In this document: positions 7,572 to 16,720 of the stretch, piece by piece
Numbering within the stretch: position 1 is the first letter of the stretch
Layout: each line of letters opens with the position of its first letter
Assembly: GCF_900605495.1 (NCBI RefSeq)
Contig: NZ_LR027591.1
Location: 119,779 to 183,778, forward strand
Reading direction: 5' to 3'
DNA from: Bacilliculturomica massiliensis
GTDB taxonomy: Bacteria; Bacillota; Clostridia; Peptostreptococcales; Anaerovoracaceae
DNA length: 64,000 bases
Made by a program: the position numbers and the translations under genes
Notes under the pieces: model-generated
The model's database searches: none
The model's input: the letters and a program-made list of their open reading frames with translations, nothing else
What the model was told of the DNA's origin: nothing

Positions 7572-9089
7572 TTATTCCCAGTGTTCTCCATCTGCTTCCT
7601 TGGCTTTCAGGGGGCCTGTTCCAACTCCAGCTCCAACTCCAGCTCTATCTCCATCTCCGGCTCCGGCGCCGCCGGCAAACCCGAAGCTGCCGCCGGCCCC
7701 GTCTGCGGACTCAGCGCCGCCTGCGGCGGTTCCGCCGCTCCCTGCCGCATCCACATTCGCCCCTTCGCGGTCTCCAGCCGCATCCGGGGTCTCCGCGTCC
7801 TCTGCTCCACTGTCTCCTGCCGCATCCATGTTCGCCTCGCCGTCTCCCGCGGTCTCCCCTTCCGCCGCTTTACCGTCTCCTGCGGTATGATCGTCTGTTT
7901 TCCGCCGCTTTTCTCCTCTTCTCTTCCGCGGCACGATCATATTTTTATCCCGCGTACGGCTGAATCTGCCGTAGAAATAATCCTGCCTCCGCCCGAAGAG
8001 CTGCAGCAGCGACTCCCACAGGAACAGCAGCCAGATCCCGCCCACAAAGAGGACCAACAGCGCCAGCAGGATGCTGAGCAGCGTGGGCACCACCGTAGCC
8101 AGATAAAAGCAGCCGATCACCAGAAAAGGACCGAAGATGATGAGACAATATAAAATGCCGTACCGCACCAGATATTGATAAAACTTCGGCTCCCCGCCCT
8201 CCTCGTCAGTGATCTTCATACGGAAAAACCACTTGCCGAAGGTATAGCCTCCTGTGGCCCAGGGCAGCACGCCAAAATACAGGGTCAGCAGGACCGCCGC
8301 TCCGACGGCGCCGGAAAAGATCCATTCCAGCGCTCTTCCCATCACCGCAGGCAGCAGGTTTTCCAACACATGCAGTCCTACGCGCAGAACTCCGGCAAAA
8401 AAGAACAGCGTGATCCAATCCAGAACCAGGGCCAGAAAACGGCGCAGCAGCGGCACCCGTTCTCCCTTCTCGTACGCCATCTCGTCGATGCGCTCTCTGG
8501 ACGGCAGAAAATGACAGATCACCGGCGTCATCCAATACCCTTCCATACCGCCCAGCGTGTTGAGCATCAGATCATCCACATCAAAGAGCCGGTAAGGTCT
8601 CGGGTAGATGCCGTACAATCCGGAAAGCTGAGTCAGCTCAAAGAACAGGCTGACGCCAAAAGACGCCGCCAGCGTTTTTTTCCAGCTCCACTTGAAATAA
8701 TAGCGCAGATAGATCCCCAGCGGCACGAACAGCAGCATGTTGAACAGCACCACGAAGAAAGTGGAATCCGTGACCGCCGCCCAGTAGGTGCCGGGATCCG
8801 TGATATTAAAATTGGACTTTTTAATAAAATCGCTGACAAACTGGAAGGGTATCAGCTGCATGGCCGGCCCCGTGTAGTTTGCCACCTCCTCCGCGGGAGG
8901 CAGCGGAAGGATCACGAAGAAGTACATGTTGATCAGGTACAGAATAAACGTGTACATGATCGCCGACCGCCAGAAGGGAATGGCCCCGAACCTTTTATAC
9001 TGCGTCACGATATAGGGGAGCGTAAAGAGCAGGGCGATAAACGGAAACGCAACAAATGCGCTCTTGATCGGCACCAGATAAATTTCCAT
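7572..9089 (-). CDS. VanZ-RDD fusion membrane protein with low-complexity tail
   Basis: Integral membrane protein of 505 residues. Residues 1-195 are VanZ-like: several helices with the conserved LFFELTQL and FDVDDLMLNTLGG stretches. Residues 215-375 form an RDD-type domain with helices and short charged loops. The last 120 residues are hydrophilic and dominated by Ala, Gly, Asp and Glu in degenerate repeats such as DAAGD. VanZ-like proteins are linked to low-level glycopeptide tolerance in some species and to envelope functions more widely; RDD proteins are often transporters or of unknown role. GAGGAGG precedes the ATG. The tail looks like repeat expansion rather than a folded domain. Confidence 0.8.
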   Translation of the reverse strand: MEIYLVPIKSAFVAFPFIALLFTLPYIVTQYKRFGAIPFWRSAIMYTFILYLINMYFFVILPLPPAEEVANYTGPAMQLIPFQFVSDFIKKSNFNITDPGTYWAAVTDSTFFVVLFNMLLFVPLGIYLRYYFKWSWKKTLAASFGVSLFFELTQLSGLYGIYPRPYRLFDVDDLMLNTLGGMEGYWMTPVICHFLPSRERIDEMAYEKGERVPLLRRFLALVLDWITLFFFAGVLRVGLHVLENLLPAVMGRALEWIFSGAVGAAVLLTLYFGVLPWATGGYTFGKWFFRMKITDEEGGEPKFYQYLVRYGILYCLIIFGPFLVIGCFYLATVVPTLLSILLALLVLFVGGIWLLFLWESLLQLFGRRQDYFYGRFSRTRDKNMIVPRKRRGEKRRKTDDHTAGDGKAAEGETAGDGEANMDAAGDSGAEDAETPDAAGDREGANVDAAGSGGTAAGGAESADGAGGSFGFAGGAGAGDGDRAGVGAGVGTGPLKAKEADGEHWE

Positions 9090-9108
9090 ATTCCTCCTCG
9101 CCCCCTTT

Positions 9109-9223
9109 CCCCGCCGGACATTGCCCGCCGGCCTTTTTCACTCCAGTCTTTCCCGCCGGATATTGCTCGCCAGCCTTGCCCGCCGGACATTTCCAGCCGG
9201 CCTTGCCCGCCGGAGTCTTCCCG
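9109..9223. repeat. degenerate ~27-bp tandem repeats upstream of the VanZ-RDD gene
   Basis: About four copies of a unit built from CCCGCCGGACATT and CCGGCCTTG fill the gap between the trpA stop and the VanZ-RDD gene. No gene or promoter could be recognised inside. Confidence 0.7.
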
Positions 9224-9226
9224 GAT

Positions 9227-10003
9227 CTAGGCCCGGCGTACCGCGGCCTTCATCTCTCTCACATAATCGGCCACCGGACCGATGGAATCCGCGCCGTGCT
9301 TTGCCACCAGTTTAACGATGGCGCTGCCGACGATGGCCCCGTCCGCCAGCCGTGCCATCTTCTCCGCCTGATCCGGAGTCGCGATGCCGAATCCGATGGC
9401 GCAGGGCGTGTCGGTGCTCTCTTTGACCAGCTTCACGATCTCGCCCACATCGGTCCTGATCTCGCTTCTCACTCCCGTGACTCCCAGAGAAGAAACACAG
9501 TAGACAAAACCCTTCGCCTCCGAGGCGATCATGGAAATACGCTCTCTGGACGTAGGCGCCACCATACTGATCAGATCTACGCCGTATTCCTCACAGGCTC
9601 CGCTCAGCTCGCTCTTTTCCTCATAGGGCAGATCAGGCACGATCAGCCCGTCTACTCCCGCCTCCACGCAGCGTTTCATAAAGGCCTCTTTTCCATATGT
9701 AAAGATCGGATTGACGTAGGTGAGGAAAACCAGCGGCACTCTCACTTTGTCCCTGATCCCCTCCAGCGCGTCGAACAGCCGGTCCGTAGTACAGCCCGCC
9801 GCCAGCGCCCGTTCGTTGGCCTCCTGGATCACCGGCCCCTCCGCCACCGGGTCGGAGAAGGGGATCCCGATCTCGATGAGATCGGCTCCCGCCTCCTGCA
9901 TAGCCAGGATCAGCTCCTGTGTCACGGCCAGCGTGGGATCGCCGCCCGTCACAAACGAGATAAACGCCTTTCCGTCCTTAAATGCTTCTCCGATTCTACT
10001 CAT
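9227..10003 (-). CDS. trpA: tryptophan synthase alpha subunit
   Basis: Cleaves indole-3-glycerol phosphate to indole and glyceraldehyde 3-phosphate; indole is channelled to TrpB. It has 258 residues, a TIM barrel of full length. The catalytic glutamate is E44 in [12 protein letters not shown]. The position of the second acid, Asp60 in the Salmonella enzyme, is a glutamate here (VAEGP), a change I believe is common in Clostridia. Phosphate-binding IGFGIATP is near residue 195. The start overlaps the trpB stop by 8 bases, so translation is coupled. No other trp genes are in the window. Confidence 0.97.
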   Translation of the reverse strand: MSRIGEAFKDGKAFISFVTGGDPTLAVTQELILAMQEAGADLIEIGIPFSDPVAEGPVIQEANERALAAGCTTDRLFDALEGIRDKVRVPLVFLTYVNPIFTYGKEAFMKRCVEAGVDGLIVPDLPYEEKSELSGACEEYGVDLISMVAPTSRERISMIASEAKGFVYCVSSLGVTGVRSEIRTDVGEIVKLVKESTDTPCAIGFGIATPDQAEKMARLADGAIVGSAIVKLVAKHGADSIGPVADYVREMKAAVRRA

Positions 10004-11189
10004 CGATCTTCACCCCTCTGTATCTTGCAATGGCCGCCACATCCTTGTCTCCCCGGCCCGAAATATTGATGACCAGCAGCTGATCTTTTCCCATGGAGGG
10101 AGCCAGCTTTCTGGCGTACGCCACCGCGTGGGCGCTCTCCACTGCCGGTATGATTCCCTCTGTGCGCGAAAGATATTCAAACGCGTCCACCGCCTCGTCG
10201 TCTGTCACCGGCACGTACTCTGCCCGGCCTGTACGCGCCAGCTCCGCATGCTCCGGTCCGATGCCCGGATAATCCAGCCCCGCCGAGATCGAGTATACCG
10301 GCGCGATCTGGCCGTATTCATCCTGACAGAACAGCGATTTCATGCCGTGAAAAACTCCCAGGGTACCGTTGGCCATGGTAGCTGCGTTTTTCGGATCGTC
10401 CACGCCCAGTCCGGCGGCCTCGCAGCCGATGAGACGCACGGAAGTATCCGGTATGAATTCGTAAAAGGCTCCCATGGCGTTGCTTCCGCCCCCCACGCAG
10501 GCCACCACCGCGTCGGGCAGCCTTCCTTCCTTTTCCAATATCTGTTCCCTGATCTCTTTTCCGATTATTTTCTGAAAATCCCTCACGATGGTGGGAAACG
10601 GATGAGGCCCCATGACAGAACCCAGCACGTACAGCGTATCGTCCATCCTGCGCGTCCACTCCCGCATGGTCTCGTTGACCGCGTCTTTCAGGGTCATGGT
10701 GCCGCTTTCCACCGCGTTGACCTTGGCCCCCAGAAGCTCCATGCGGTACACGTTCAGCGCCTGACGCTCCGTATCCTCCTTGCCCATAAAGACCTCGCAC
10801 TCCATGTCCATCAGAGCGGCCGCCGTGGCGGTAGCCACGCCGTGCTGTCCGGCGCCCGTCTCCGCGATGACCCGCGTTTTGCCCATCTTCTTTGCCAGCA
10901 GCACCTGACCCAGCACGTTATTGATCTTGTGGGAACCGGTGTGGTTCAGGTCCTCCCGCTTCAGGTAGATCTTCGCCCCTCCCAGATCCCTGGTCATCTT
11001 CTCCGCATAATACAGCAGCGACGGCCTTCCCGCGTAATTTCGGTACAGATCCGCAAGCTCCGCCTGAAAATCCGGATCATTTTTGTAATGCTCGTAGGCC
11101 TCTTCCAATTCCCGTACCGCGTTCATCAGCGTTTCCGGTATGTACTGCCCGCCATAGGGGCCGAATCTTCCTTTTTTCTCTTCTGTCAT
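9996..11189 (-). CDS. trpB: tryptophan synthase beta subunit
   Basis: PLP enzyme joining indole to serine. It has 397 residues from the ATG at 11189, which follows GACAGGAGGGTTAAG; the frame extends upstream but without conservation. The PLP lysine is in HTGSHKINN (about K88), the catalytic glutamate in ETGAGQHG, and the phosphate-binding loop is GGGSNAMG. This is the TrpB1 type that pairs with TrpA. It lies downstream of a T-box leader, so expression should rise when tRNA-Trp is uncharged. Having only trpBA here may mean that the organism scavenges indole or keeps the other trp genes elsewhere. Confidence 0.97.
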   Translation of the reverse strand: MTEEKKGRFGPYGGQYIPETLMNAVRELEEAYEHYKNDPDFQAELADLYRNYAGRPSLLYYAEKMTRDLGGAKIYLKREDLNHTGSHKINNVLGQVLLAKKMGKTRVIAETGAGQHGVATATAAALMDMECEVFMGKEDTERQALNVYRMELLGAKVNAVESGTMTLKDAVNETMREWTRRMDDTLYVLGSVMGPHPFPTIVRDFQKIIGKEIREQILEKEGRLPDAVVACVGGGSNAMGAFYEFIPDTSVRLIGCEAAGLGVDDPKNAATMANGTLGVFHGMKSLFCQDEYGQIAPVYSISAGLDYPGIGPEHAELARTGRAEYVPVTDDEAVDAFEYLSRTEGIIPAVESAHAVAYARKLAPSMGKDQLLVINISGRGDKDVAAIARYRGVKIDE

Positions 11190-11307
11190 CTTAACCCTCC
11201 TGTCATTTTCAACGGACCTGTTCGCCGGTCCCGCGGCGCTGCGCAGAAGCAGCCCGATCCTCTCTGTTATTTCGTCAAGTTCTCCCGCCATGTTTCCTTC
11301 ATAAAAA

Positions 11308-11341
11308 AGTCTCCTTCGCAGCCTTTTTCGCCCTGGGGACT
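11308..11341 (-). terminator. possible second hairpin terminator between T-box and trpB
   Basis: On the minus strand AGTCCCC (11341-11335) can pair with GGAGACT (11314-11308) with one mismatch, followed by a run of six T. It would act downstream of the T-box attenuator and before trpB. The 11190-11407 stretch otherwise holds no convincing gene. Confidence 0.4.
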
Positions 11342-11409
11342 CACCTTCACAATGCAGGCTTTTATGTCATTCCGCCAATATCGCCAAAGAAAGGCCATAT
11401 TTCCTACAT

Positions 11410-11726
11410 AATAAAAAAGCTTTTGCCCCTCCTCAAAGGGACAAAAGCTGAACTTCTGCGGTACCACCCAAATTGACGGCAGAGCCGTCCACTCCTTTTG
11501 CGCACATCCATACGCATCCCACTGATAACGGACGGGATCCCCGTCAGCGTCTACTCCCATGTCTCTGGTTTCAAGCTGCCCTCGCAGGCCCATTCCGCAG
11601 ACTCTTCTATCGCCGCACTCTCACCACCCGTCGGCTCTCTGTCATATCGCCCTCTGCGTACTCTCCCTGCTCATCGGTTTTTCTTTCAGGCAGTCCGCCG
11701 AAGCTCGCCGCCCTATTGCTTTAATG
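11410..11726 (-). promoter_or_regulatory. T-box leader, tryptophan-specific
   Basis: The T-box core GGGTGGTACCGC is at 11469-11458. It is followed by a terminator hairpin with arms GGGACAAAAGCT/AGCTTTTG (11449-11418) and seven T residues. The upstream part shows typical stem I elements (GATGAGCAGGGAGAGTA, an AGAGAGCC stretch, GGTGGTGAGAG). In the specifier region GAATGGGCCTGCGAG the codon TGG (11592-11590) is the likely specifier, matching tRNA-Trp and the trpBA genes downstream. Uncharged tRNA-Trp should stabilise the antiterminator and allow read-through. Confidence 0.92.
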
Positions 11727-11732
11727 ACATAC

Positions 11733-11761
11733 AGTATAGACCCATCGCCGTCAATTGTCAA
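11733..11761 (-). promoter_or_regulatory. sigma-A promoter of the trp T-box transcript
   Basis: TTGACA (11761-11756) and TATACT (11738-11733) are 17 bases apart on the minus strand. The -35 box lies inside the last codons of the GGDEF-EAL gene, whose stop codon is 11753-11751. Confidence 0.88.
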
Positions 11762-14700
11762 GAAACGATCCTGAATTCATCGCCGATATCTGCTGTTTTA
11801 TCTCGTCTCCCACCTGCGGAGGCTCCGGTTCCGGTCTGCTGATCCAGTAACCCTGCAGGTAATCCACGTTCATGGAGATCACCGCGGCGGCTTCCGCTGA
11901 GGTCTCCACGCCCTCCGCCACGATAAACATCTGGCGCTCGTGGGCATAGGATACGATATTCTGCACGATCTTCTGTTTGTCCAGGTCCTCGTCGATCCCC
12001 CGAATGATGGAAATATCCACCTTGATAAAAGCTGGCGAGAGGAGCAGCAGCATGCGTTCGCTGTTGTAACCGCTCCCGTAGTCGTCCAGGGCCATGGATG
12101 CGCGCCATTCCCTGACCTTCCGCTTTTTGATCTCCATGCCGGCCTCGTCAAGCCGCTCTTCCTCCGTCATCTCAAGCACGATGCGGTCCAGATAGCCCCT
12201 GTACCTTTCATCAAACTCCAGCAGCTGCCCGTCCGTCATGGTCTCGCTGGCGATGGAGTTGATAAAGATCCGGCAGTCTCTGTGGATCTTCCCCGCCTCC
12301 ACGCACTGGATAAATGTCTCCATGGCGCACCGCCACGTCAGTTCTTCTATTTGAGCAAGCTTTCCCTCCGCCCTGGCCAGCTCCAGAATTTGAGACGCCG
12401 TGTGCAGCGTGGGCATATTGGCCCGCATCAGAGCTTCGTAGGCGAACAGAGTTCCGTCTTTTGCGCTGACGATAGGCTGGAAATAATACTGTACCAGCGA
12501 TTGATCGATGAGCTCCGCCAGCTCGATGCGGTTCTGACTCAGATACGCTTCCCGGTTGTATACGCCGAGATCAAACTCCTTCATCGCGCCTTTCTCAGAT
12601 TGTTTTACCTTGTACATGGCAAAGTCCGAATACCTCAGCAGTTCGCCGTAATCGCTGCTGTCGTCAGGATACCATGCGATCCCGCCCGACGCCGCCACCG
12701 GCTGCGACCTTCTGTTGGGCAGTACGAACTGCTCGCTGCGAATGGACTGCGTCAGACGGTCCAGCCGCTCCCGTATCTCCTCTTTGCTCTTATATCCATA
12801 GAAAAACAGGTAAAACTCGTCGCCGGAGATACGGGAGACCACCGTGCGCTCCGGAACTGACGATACGAAGCATTCGGCCGCTTTCTGTATATAGTTGTCC
12901 CCGCACTCGTGACCGAAGGTATCGTTGATCTGTTTCAGATTATCCAGATCAAGCATGACCAGAGCCGCGATCCCCAGAGCATCCTTTTCTTTTTCAAACA
13001 ACTCGTGCATGATCCTGGCAAAAGCCCTGCGGTTGATCAGTCCGGTGAGGAGATCGTGATCCCGCTCGTAGGCGATGCGGTCGCGCTCCAGCATGGACTG
13101 CGTCACATCCTCGGCCAGTCCGATACAGCGCACGCCGTCGTCAACGTATTTGAGCTTGACGAAGATCGGTTCCCCGCCGTCCGGAATGCGGAATATGATC
13201 TGATCCGCGTTCTCTTCCTCCCTCTGCACGTACTTCCCCAGCCCGGACATGATTTTTGCGAATGTTTCCACGTCCAGGGTCCAGGTGTCGATTCCCCTGA
13301 TGTTGAAGACCTCGAAGAAGCCGTCGCTGATGAACAGCTTCTCCTGATCCCTCCGGATCTCGAATCCGGCGATCTTTACGCTGGCCAGCTCTACGATCTG
13401 GGTAAACTTTGTGGCGGCGTCGATGACGTCCCTGCTGAGATTTTCGATGGATTCTTCCAGACTGTCGATCTCCCTGATCCCTGTCCGGCGCAGTTTCACC
13501 GCATTCTTTACATTCATGACTCCGATCTCGCTCATCAGCGTCTCCACCGGCCGGGAGATCAGACGGCTGACCAGGAAACATCCCGCAACGCCGATCATAA
13601 GGGAGAACAGCACGCCCAGAACGAGATTGCCGGTGACCTTGTTTGAAAAGGAAAACAGATCCTGTTCCCGCACCGCGCCGATGAGCGCCCACCGTTGATC
13701 GGAAAAAGGAGCGTTGGAATTGTAAAGGTTGAGAAATTCCACAGCGCAGCAGAAATTTTGATCGTCCTTTTCGATCCGGCAGTCTTTGCCGTTTTCCAGC
13801 ACCTTCGTCGTCTGTTCCCTGCCTCCGGCCTGCCGGTAGATCGGACCGCTGATCAGCACGTTGTCAAAGAGATTCCCGCCCTGACGCTCCACCCCCAGAA
13901 TGTACGAACCCTTCTGGTCTTCCGCGATCTCCCCATAAGGAATGATCCTGTTGAGATAATCCAGCGTGATATCCACGCCCACTACGCCGTACACTGTCCC
14001 GTCGCTCAGGATCAGCGGCACGGAATAAGCGATCGCAGAACGCACGTCCCCTTTCAGCACAAAGGGGCCGCTCCAGTAGCCCAGATCCTTATAACCGATC
14101 CCCTGGTTTTTCTCATCGCAGGCCGCCTGATACGGAACCGTGAGAAATTCATAACTCTGCTCCGATCCTTCGGAGAACTCAAACCGCGGCGACCACCCGC
14201 TGTCCATGGGAATATTGATGGACTGTACCACCGACGTGGGCGCCCTCTCCAGCAGAAGATCCGTGTTGTCATAGGAAGGACTTGACGCAGGGTCCAGATC
14301 TCTGAAATACAGACCCGGTTTGCTTTTCAGCAGCCGCAGTTCTTCCCCCGTCTCCCCGTCCGCTCCGGTCACGATGGGGATCTCATTGCTGAACACCACA
14401 AATCCGCCGGTAGTCCTGCAGCTTCGCATCATGGAGATGATCTCGCCTGTGATGTCATTCAGCAGCCTGGCGCTTCCCTCCGTGTCCTGATCCAGCCTTT
14501 TCGGATCGATCAGGCCCGCCGCCGTCAATTCCTCCGTCTTTTCGTTGATCTGCCGCACGGTAAGATCCAGCTGAGACCAGCTGTTGATCATTTCATTTTC
14601 AAGATAGCTTTTTCGATTCAAAACCCTCTGGCCGAGAATATCCCGCGCGTTCTGATTCAACCTGCCCGTCAGACCGCCGCCGAATATGCTTCCCGCAAGC

Positions 14701-14801
14701 AGAAGGCTCTCTATCAACACGAGAACGCAGACCGGGATCAGGATCTTGATGTAGATCGATCTGCCTGCGGATTTTGTGTCACTGGCTTTTGCTGGCCTCA
14801 C
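11751..14801 (-). CDS. membrane c-di-GMP enzyme: extracellular sensor + GGDEF + EAL
   Basis: 1016-residue signalling protein. A helix at about 18-40 and a second at about 390-411 bracket a large extracytoplasmic region, probably dCache-like. A linker of signalling type follows, then GGDEF and EAL domains. The GGDEF motif reads SGDEF (about 657), a variant compatible with cyclase activity. The EAL domain has all catalytic signatures I can check: EALMR (about 787), FINS, EMTEEE, LDDYGSGY, FIKVD, AEGVE (about 961) and LQGYWISRP. It is therefore probably an active phosphodiesterase. The start is GTG at 14801 after GGAGGAATACA, overlapping the upstream lipoprotein stop by 4 bases. The trp T-box promoter starts inside its 3' end. 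Confidence 0.93.
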   Translation of the reverse strand: MRPAKASDTKSAGRSIYIKILIPVCVLVLIESLLLAGSIFGGGLTGRLNQNARDILGQRVLNRKSYLENEMINSWSQLDLTVRQINEKTEELTAAGLIDPKRLDQDTEGSARLLNDITGEIISMMRSCRTTGGFVVFSNEIPIVTGADGETGEELRLLKSKPGLYFRDLDPASSPSYDNTDLLLERAPTSVVQSINIPMDSGWSPRFEFSEGSEQSYEFLTVPYQAACDEKNQGIGYKDLGYWSGPFVLKGDVRSAIAYSVPLILSDGTVYGVVGVDITLDYLNRIIPYGEIAEDQKGSYILGVERQGGNLFDNVLISGPIYRQAGGREQTTKVLENGKDCRIEKDDQNFCCAVEFLNLYNSNAPFSDQRWALIGAVREQDLFSFSNKVTGNLVLGVLFSLMIGVAGCFLVSRLISRPVETLMSEIGVMNVKNAVKLRRTGIREIDSLEESIENLSRDVIDAATKFTQIVELASVKIAGFEIRRDQEKLFISDGFFEVFNIRGIDTWTLDVETFAKIMSGLGKYVQREEENADQIIFRIPDGGEPIFVKLKYVDDGVRCIGLAEDVTQSMLERDRIAYERDHDLLTGLINRRAFARIMHELFEKEKDALGIAALVMLDLDNLKQINDTFGHECGDNYIQKAAECFVSSVPERTVVSRISGDEFYLFFYGYKSKEEIRERLDRLTQSIRSEQFVLPNRRSQPVAASGGIAWYPDDSSDYGELLRYSDFAMYKVKQSEKGAMKEFDLGVYNREAYLSQNRIELAELIDQSLVQYYFQPIVSAKDGTLFAYEALMRANMPTLHTASQILELARAEGKLAQIEELTWRCAMETFIQCVEAGKIHRDCRIFINSIASETMTDGQLLEFDERYRGYLDRIVLEMTEEERLDEAGMEIKKRKVREWRASMALDDYGSGYNSERMLLLLSPAFIKVDISIIRGIDEDLDKQKIVQNIVSYAHERQMFIVAEGVETSAEAAAVISMNVDYLQGYWISRPEPEPPQVGDEIKQQISAMNSGSFLDN

Positions 14802-16291
14802 TGTATTCCTCCGCCGCCGTCGCTGCCGATGGCAGCCTCCAGCTCCGTCTTTGTCTTCTCATACCACCGATCAAAATTATCGTCCTGGAGATAGAGCGCG
14901 GACGCCTCTTCCAGCGTCATCCCCTGCTCGATTCTCTGTCTTACCAGCTTGCGGTCCGCCGCGGCCTGGCCGGAAAGCGACGTCTCCAGTACATTTCTGG
15001 CAGTCGTCCCATTTTTAAAAGCTTTCGGCGTATACAGCTTATTTTTCATCACCGTGTCTACGGACACCTGCAGGATCGAATCCATCATGCTCCCGTCGGA
15101 TCCTATGTACTCCGTGATCAGCTCCGCGTCGTTGGCGGCCTTCGTCACCGGCAGATAACCCGACGCCACCGAGAAGCGAATATTCCTCTCATCCTGCGTA
15201 AACCACTTCAGAAACTGCACGGAAGCATATACCTTTTCCGGTTCGGACTTTGTGACCACCATGCCCGCTCCCTGCTGGACCGCATACGCCTCTCCCCCCT
15301 CGAACTTGGGACACTCCAAGGCCAAAAGTTCAATGGGATATTCGTCCTGATCATCGTCTCCGCCCACCACAGAGCTGGGGAAAAAGGTTGCCCCGGAGGA
15401 CGCGCCCACGAAGGAGATAATGCTCCCCGTCTTCATGTCGCCGCTGCGGAACCGGGCGGAAGCGTCAAAATACCCATTTATAAAAGGAACATAATAATTG
15501 TCCCAGAGCTTTTTCATAACGTCCCGATCAAAATGCAGTTCCACAGAGCCGTCTTCCTTCACGGTAAAGATCTCCGTTCCCAGCTGCCTGGCTCCCAGGA
15601 GGAGATAATTTGCCATGGCGTCTCTGCCAAAAAATGCTTTTCCGTCGTTCTTCTCCGCAGTCAGGCTGTCTGTCCACCGGTAATACGCCTCCGCCGTCCG
15701 TGTAACGCCTTCTATCGTGGAAAGCTCAGAGAGTTTCCAGCCTGTCGCCTCTGCAAATTTATCCCAATCCGTCTTATTCAGCACCAGAATCTCTGTTGAT
15801 TTCGCCACCGGAAAAATCTTCAGCGTACCCGCTCCGGAAAACTCTCCTTCATTGAGATAGCTGGCGATAAAACGATCCAGCTCCTTCTCAGAAAAATAAG
15901 GCATCAGATCCGCCACCAGATCCCGCTGGTCCACCGCGTAGGCCGTGTCGGCGTAAGCTGCAAAAATATTGGGTACTTGAGATGCTCCTACCTTCCCGTC
16001 CGCGGCGTCCAGAACGCTTTGTTCCAGCTCGCCCACGCTGCCCAGACTGTAGGTCTCCACAAATATGCCGCGCTCCCGCCCTTCCGTGCTGTTGAACTCA
16101 TCCACCAGCCCGTTGAAGGCGTCCTGCTGTTCGCCGTTATAATAATTCCAGACGCTGATCGTCACGGGATTTTCCGGATCCAGCTTCACCTTGTCCGGAT
16201 TTCCCGCGCTGTCGTTTCCGCAGCCACCCATAACCGCCGCGGAACACATTAAAATACCTGCCAGCAAAACGCCTGCAACTCTTCTTATCAT
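14798..16291 (-). CDS. lipoprotein solute-binding protein coupled to the GGDEF-EAL gene
   Basis: ABC-type extracellular binding protein of 497 residues with a lipoprotein signal; the lipobox cysteine is C24 in MGGCG. The fold resembles sugar-binding proteins (family 1): ISVWNYYNGEQQDAFNGLV near residue 45 is typical. No ABC permease or ATPase gene is adjacent. Instead its stop codon overlaps the GTG start of a membrane GGDEF-EAL protein (GTGA). I infer that it presents a ligand to that sensor rather than, or as well as, feeding a transporter. The ligand is unknown. The start follows GTGGGGAAATCGAT. Confidence 0.88.
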   Translation of the reverse strand: MIRRVAGVLLAGILMCSAAVMGGCGNDSAGNPDKVKLDPENPVTISVWNYYNGEQQDAFNGLVDEFNSTEGRERGIFVETYSLGSVGELEQSVLDAADGKVGASQVPNIFAAYADTAYAVDQRDLVADLMPYFSEKELDRFIASYLNEGEFSGAGTLKIFPVAKSTEILVLNKTDWDKFAEATGWKLSELSTIEGVTRTAEAYYRWTDSLTAEKNDGKAFFGRDAMANYLLLGARQLGTEIFTVKEDGSVELHFDRDVMKKLWDNYYVPFINGYFDASARFRSGDMKTGSIISFVGASSGATFFPSSVVGGDDDQDEYPIELLALECPKFEGGEAYAVQQGAGMVVTKSEPEKVYASVQFLKWFTQDERNIRFSVASGYLPVTKAANDAELITEYIGSDGSMMDSILQVSVDTVMKNKLYTPKAFKNGTTARNVLETSLSGQAAADRKLVRQRIEQGMTLEEASALYLQDDNFDRWYEKTKTELEAAIGSDGGGGIQ

Positions 16292-16720
16292 ATCGATTTC
16301 CCCACACTTTCAACCCAACGCAACGCTCCCTTGCCCCTAAAAGGTTCGTCGGGATCTTCGCCGGATACGGCCCGGCCTATCTGCCGCCGGGCCCTGATGA
16401 TCGTATATTAACGATTGCCGCTGAATTCTGTCGATACCTGACCGGGCGGCCCGCCGCCCGCCGTCTCTGGCGATCTGATGCCCTTGGCGCTGTGATGCCC
16501 CAGTCAGCCTGCGGCCTGCTGTCTGCCCTTCGCTGTCGTCCTGGCTCCGTCTGCTGTCTGCCGCTGTCCATTGGCTTTCTGTCGCTGTCCATTGGCTGTC
16601 TGCCGTCGATTTTTCGTCCATTTTATCGCTTAATAGCGATAATCGTTTTATCCGCCGGATCGTCTGCAAAGATCCACCGGCCCGCCGGCGAGAGCCGCCC
16701 GCTTCCCCTCCGTCGGCGCC
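16292..16720. repeat. 429-base gap with short GC-rich repeats
   Basis: Two identical 15-base copies of CGCTGTCCATTGGCT (16562-16576 and 16583-16597) lie 21 bases apart within a wider run of CTGTCTGCC-like words (16500-16610). A 7-bp inverted repeat TATCGCT/AGCGATA lies around 16624-16641. The open frames across it are made of these repeats and look non-coding. No clear promoter for the downstream lipoprotein gene was recognised. Confidence 0.6.

Noticed and set aside
14798..16291. Classical sugar ABC importer
   Set aside because: The binding protein alone was tempting to annotate as a transporter part, but neither permease nor ATPase is near it and it is fused in translation to a GGDEF-EAL gene.
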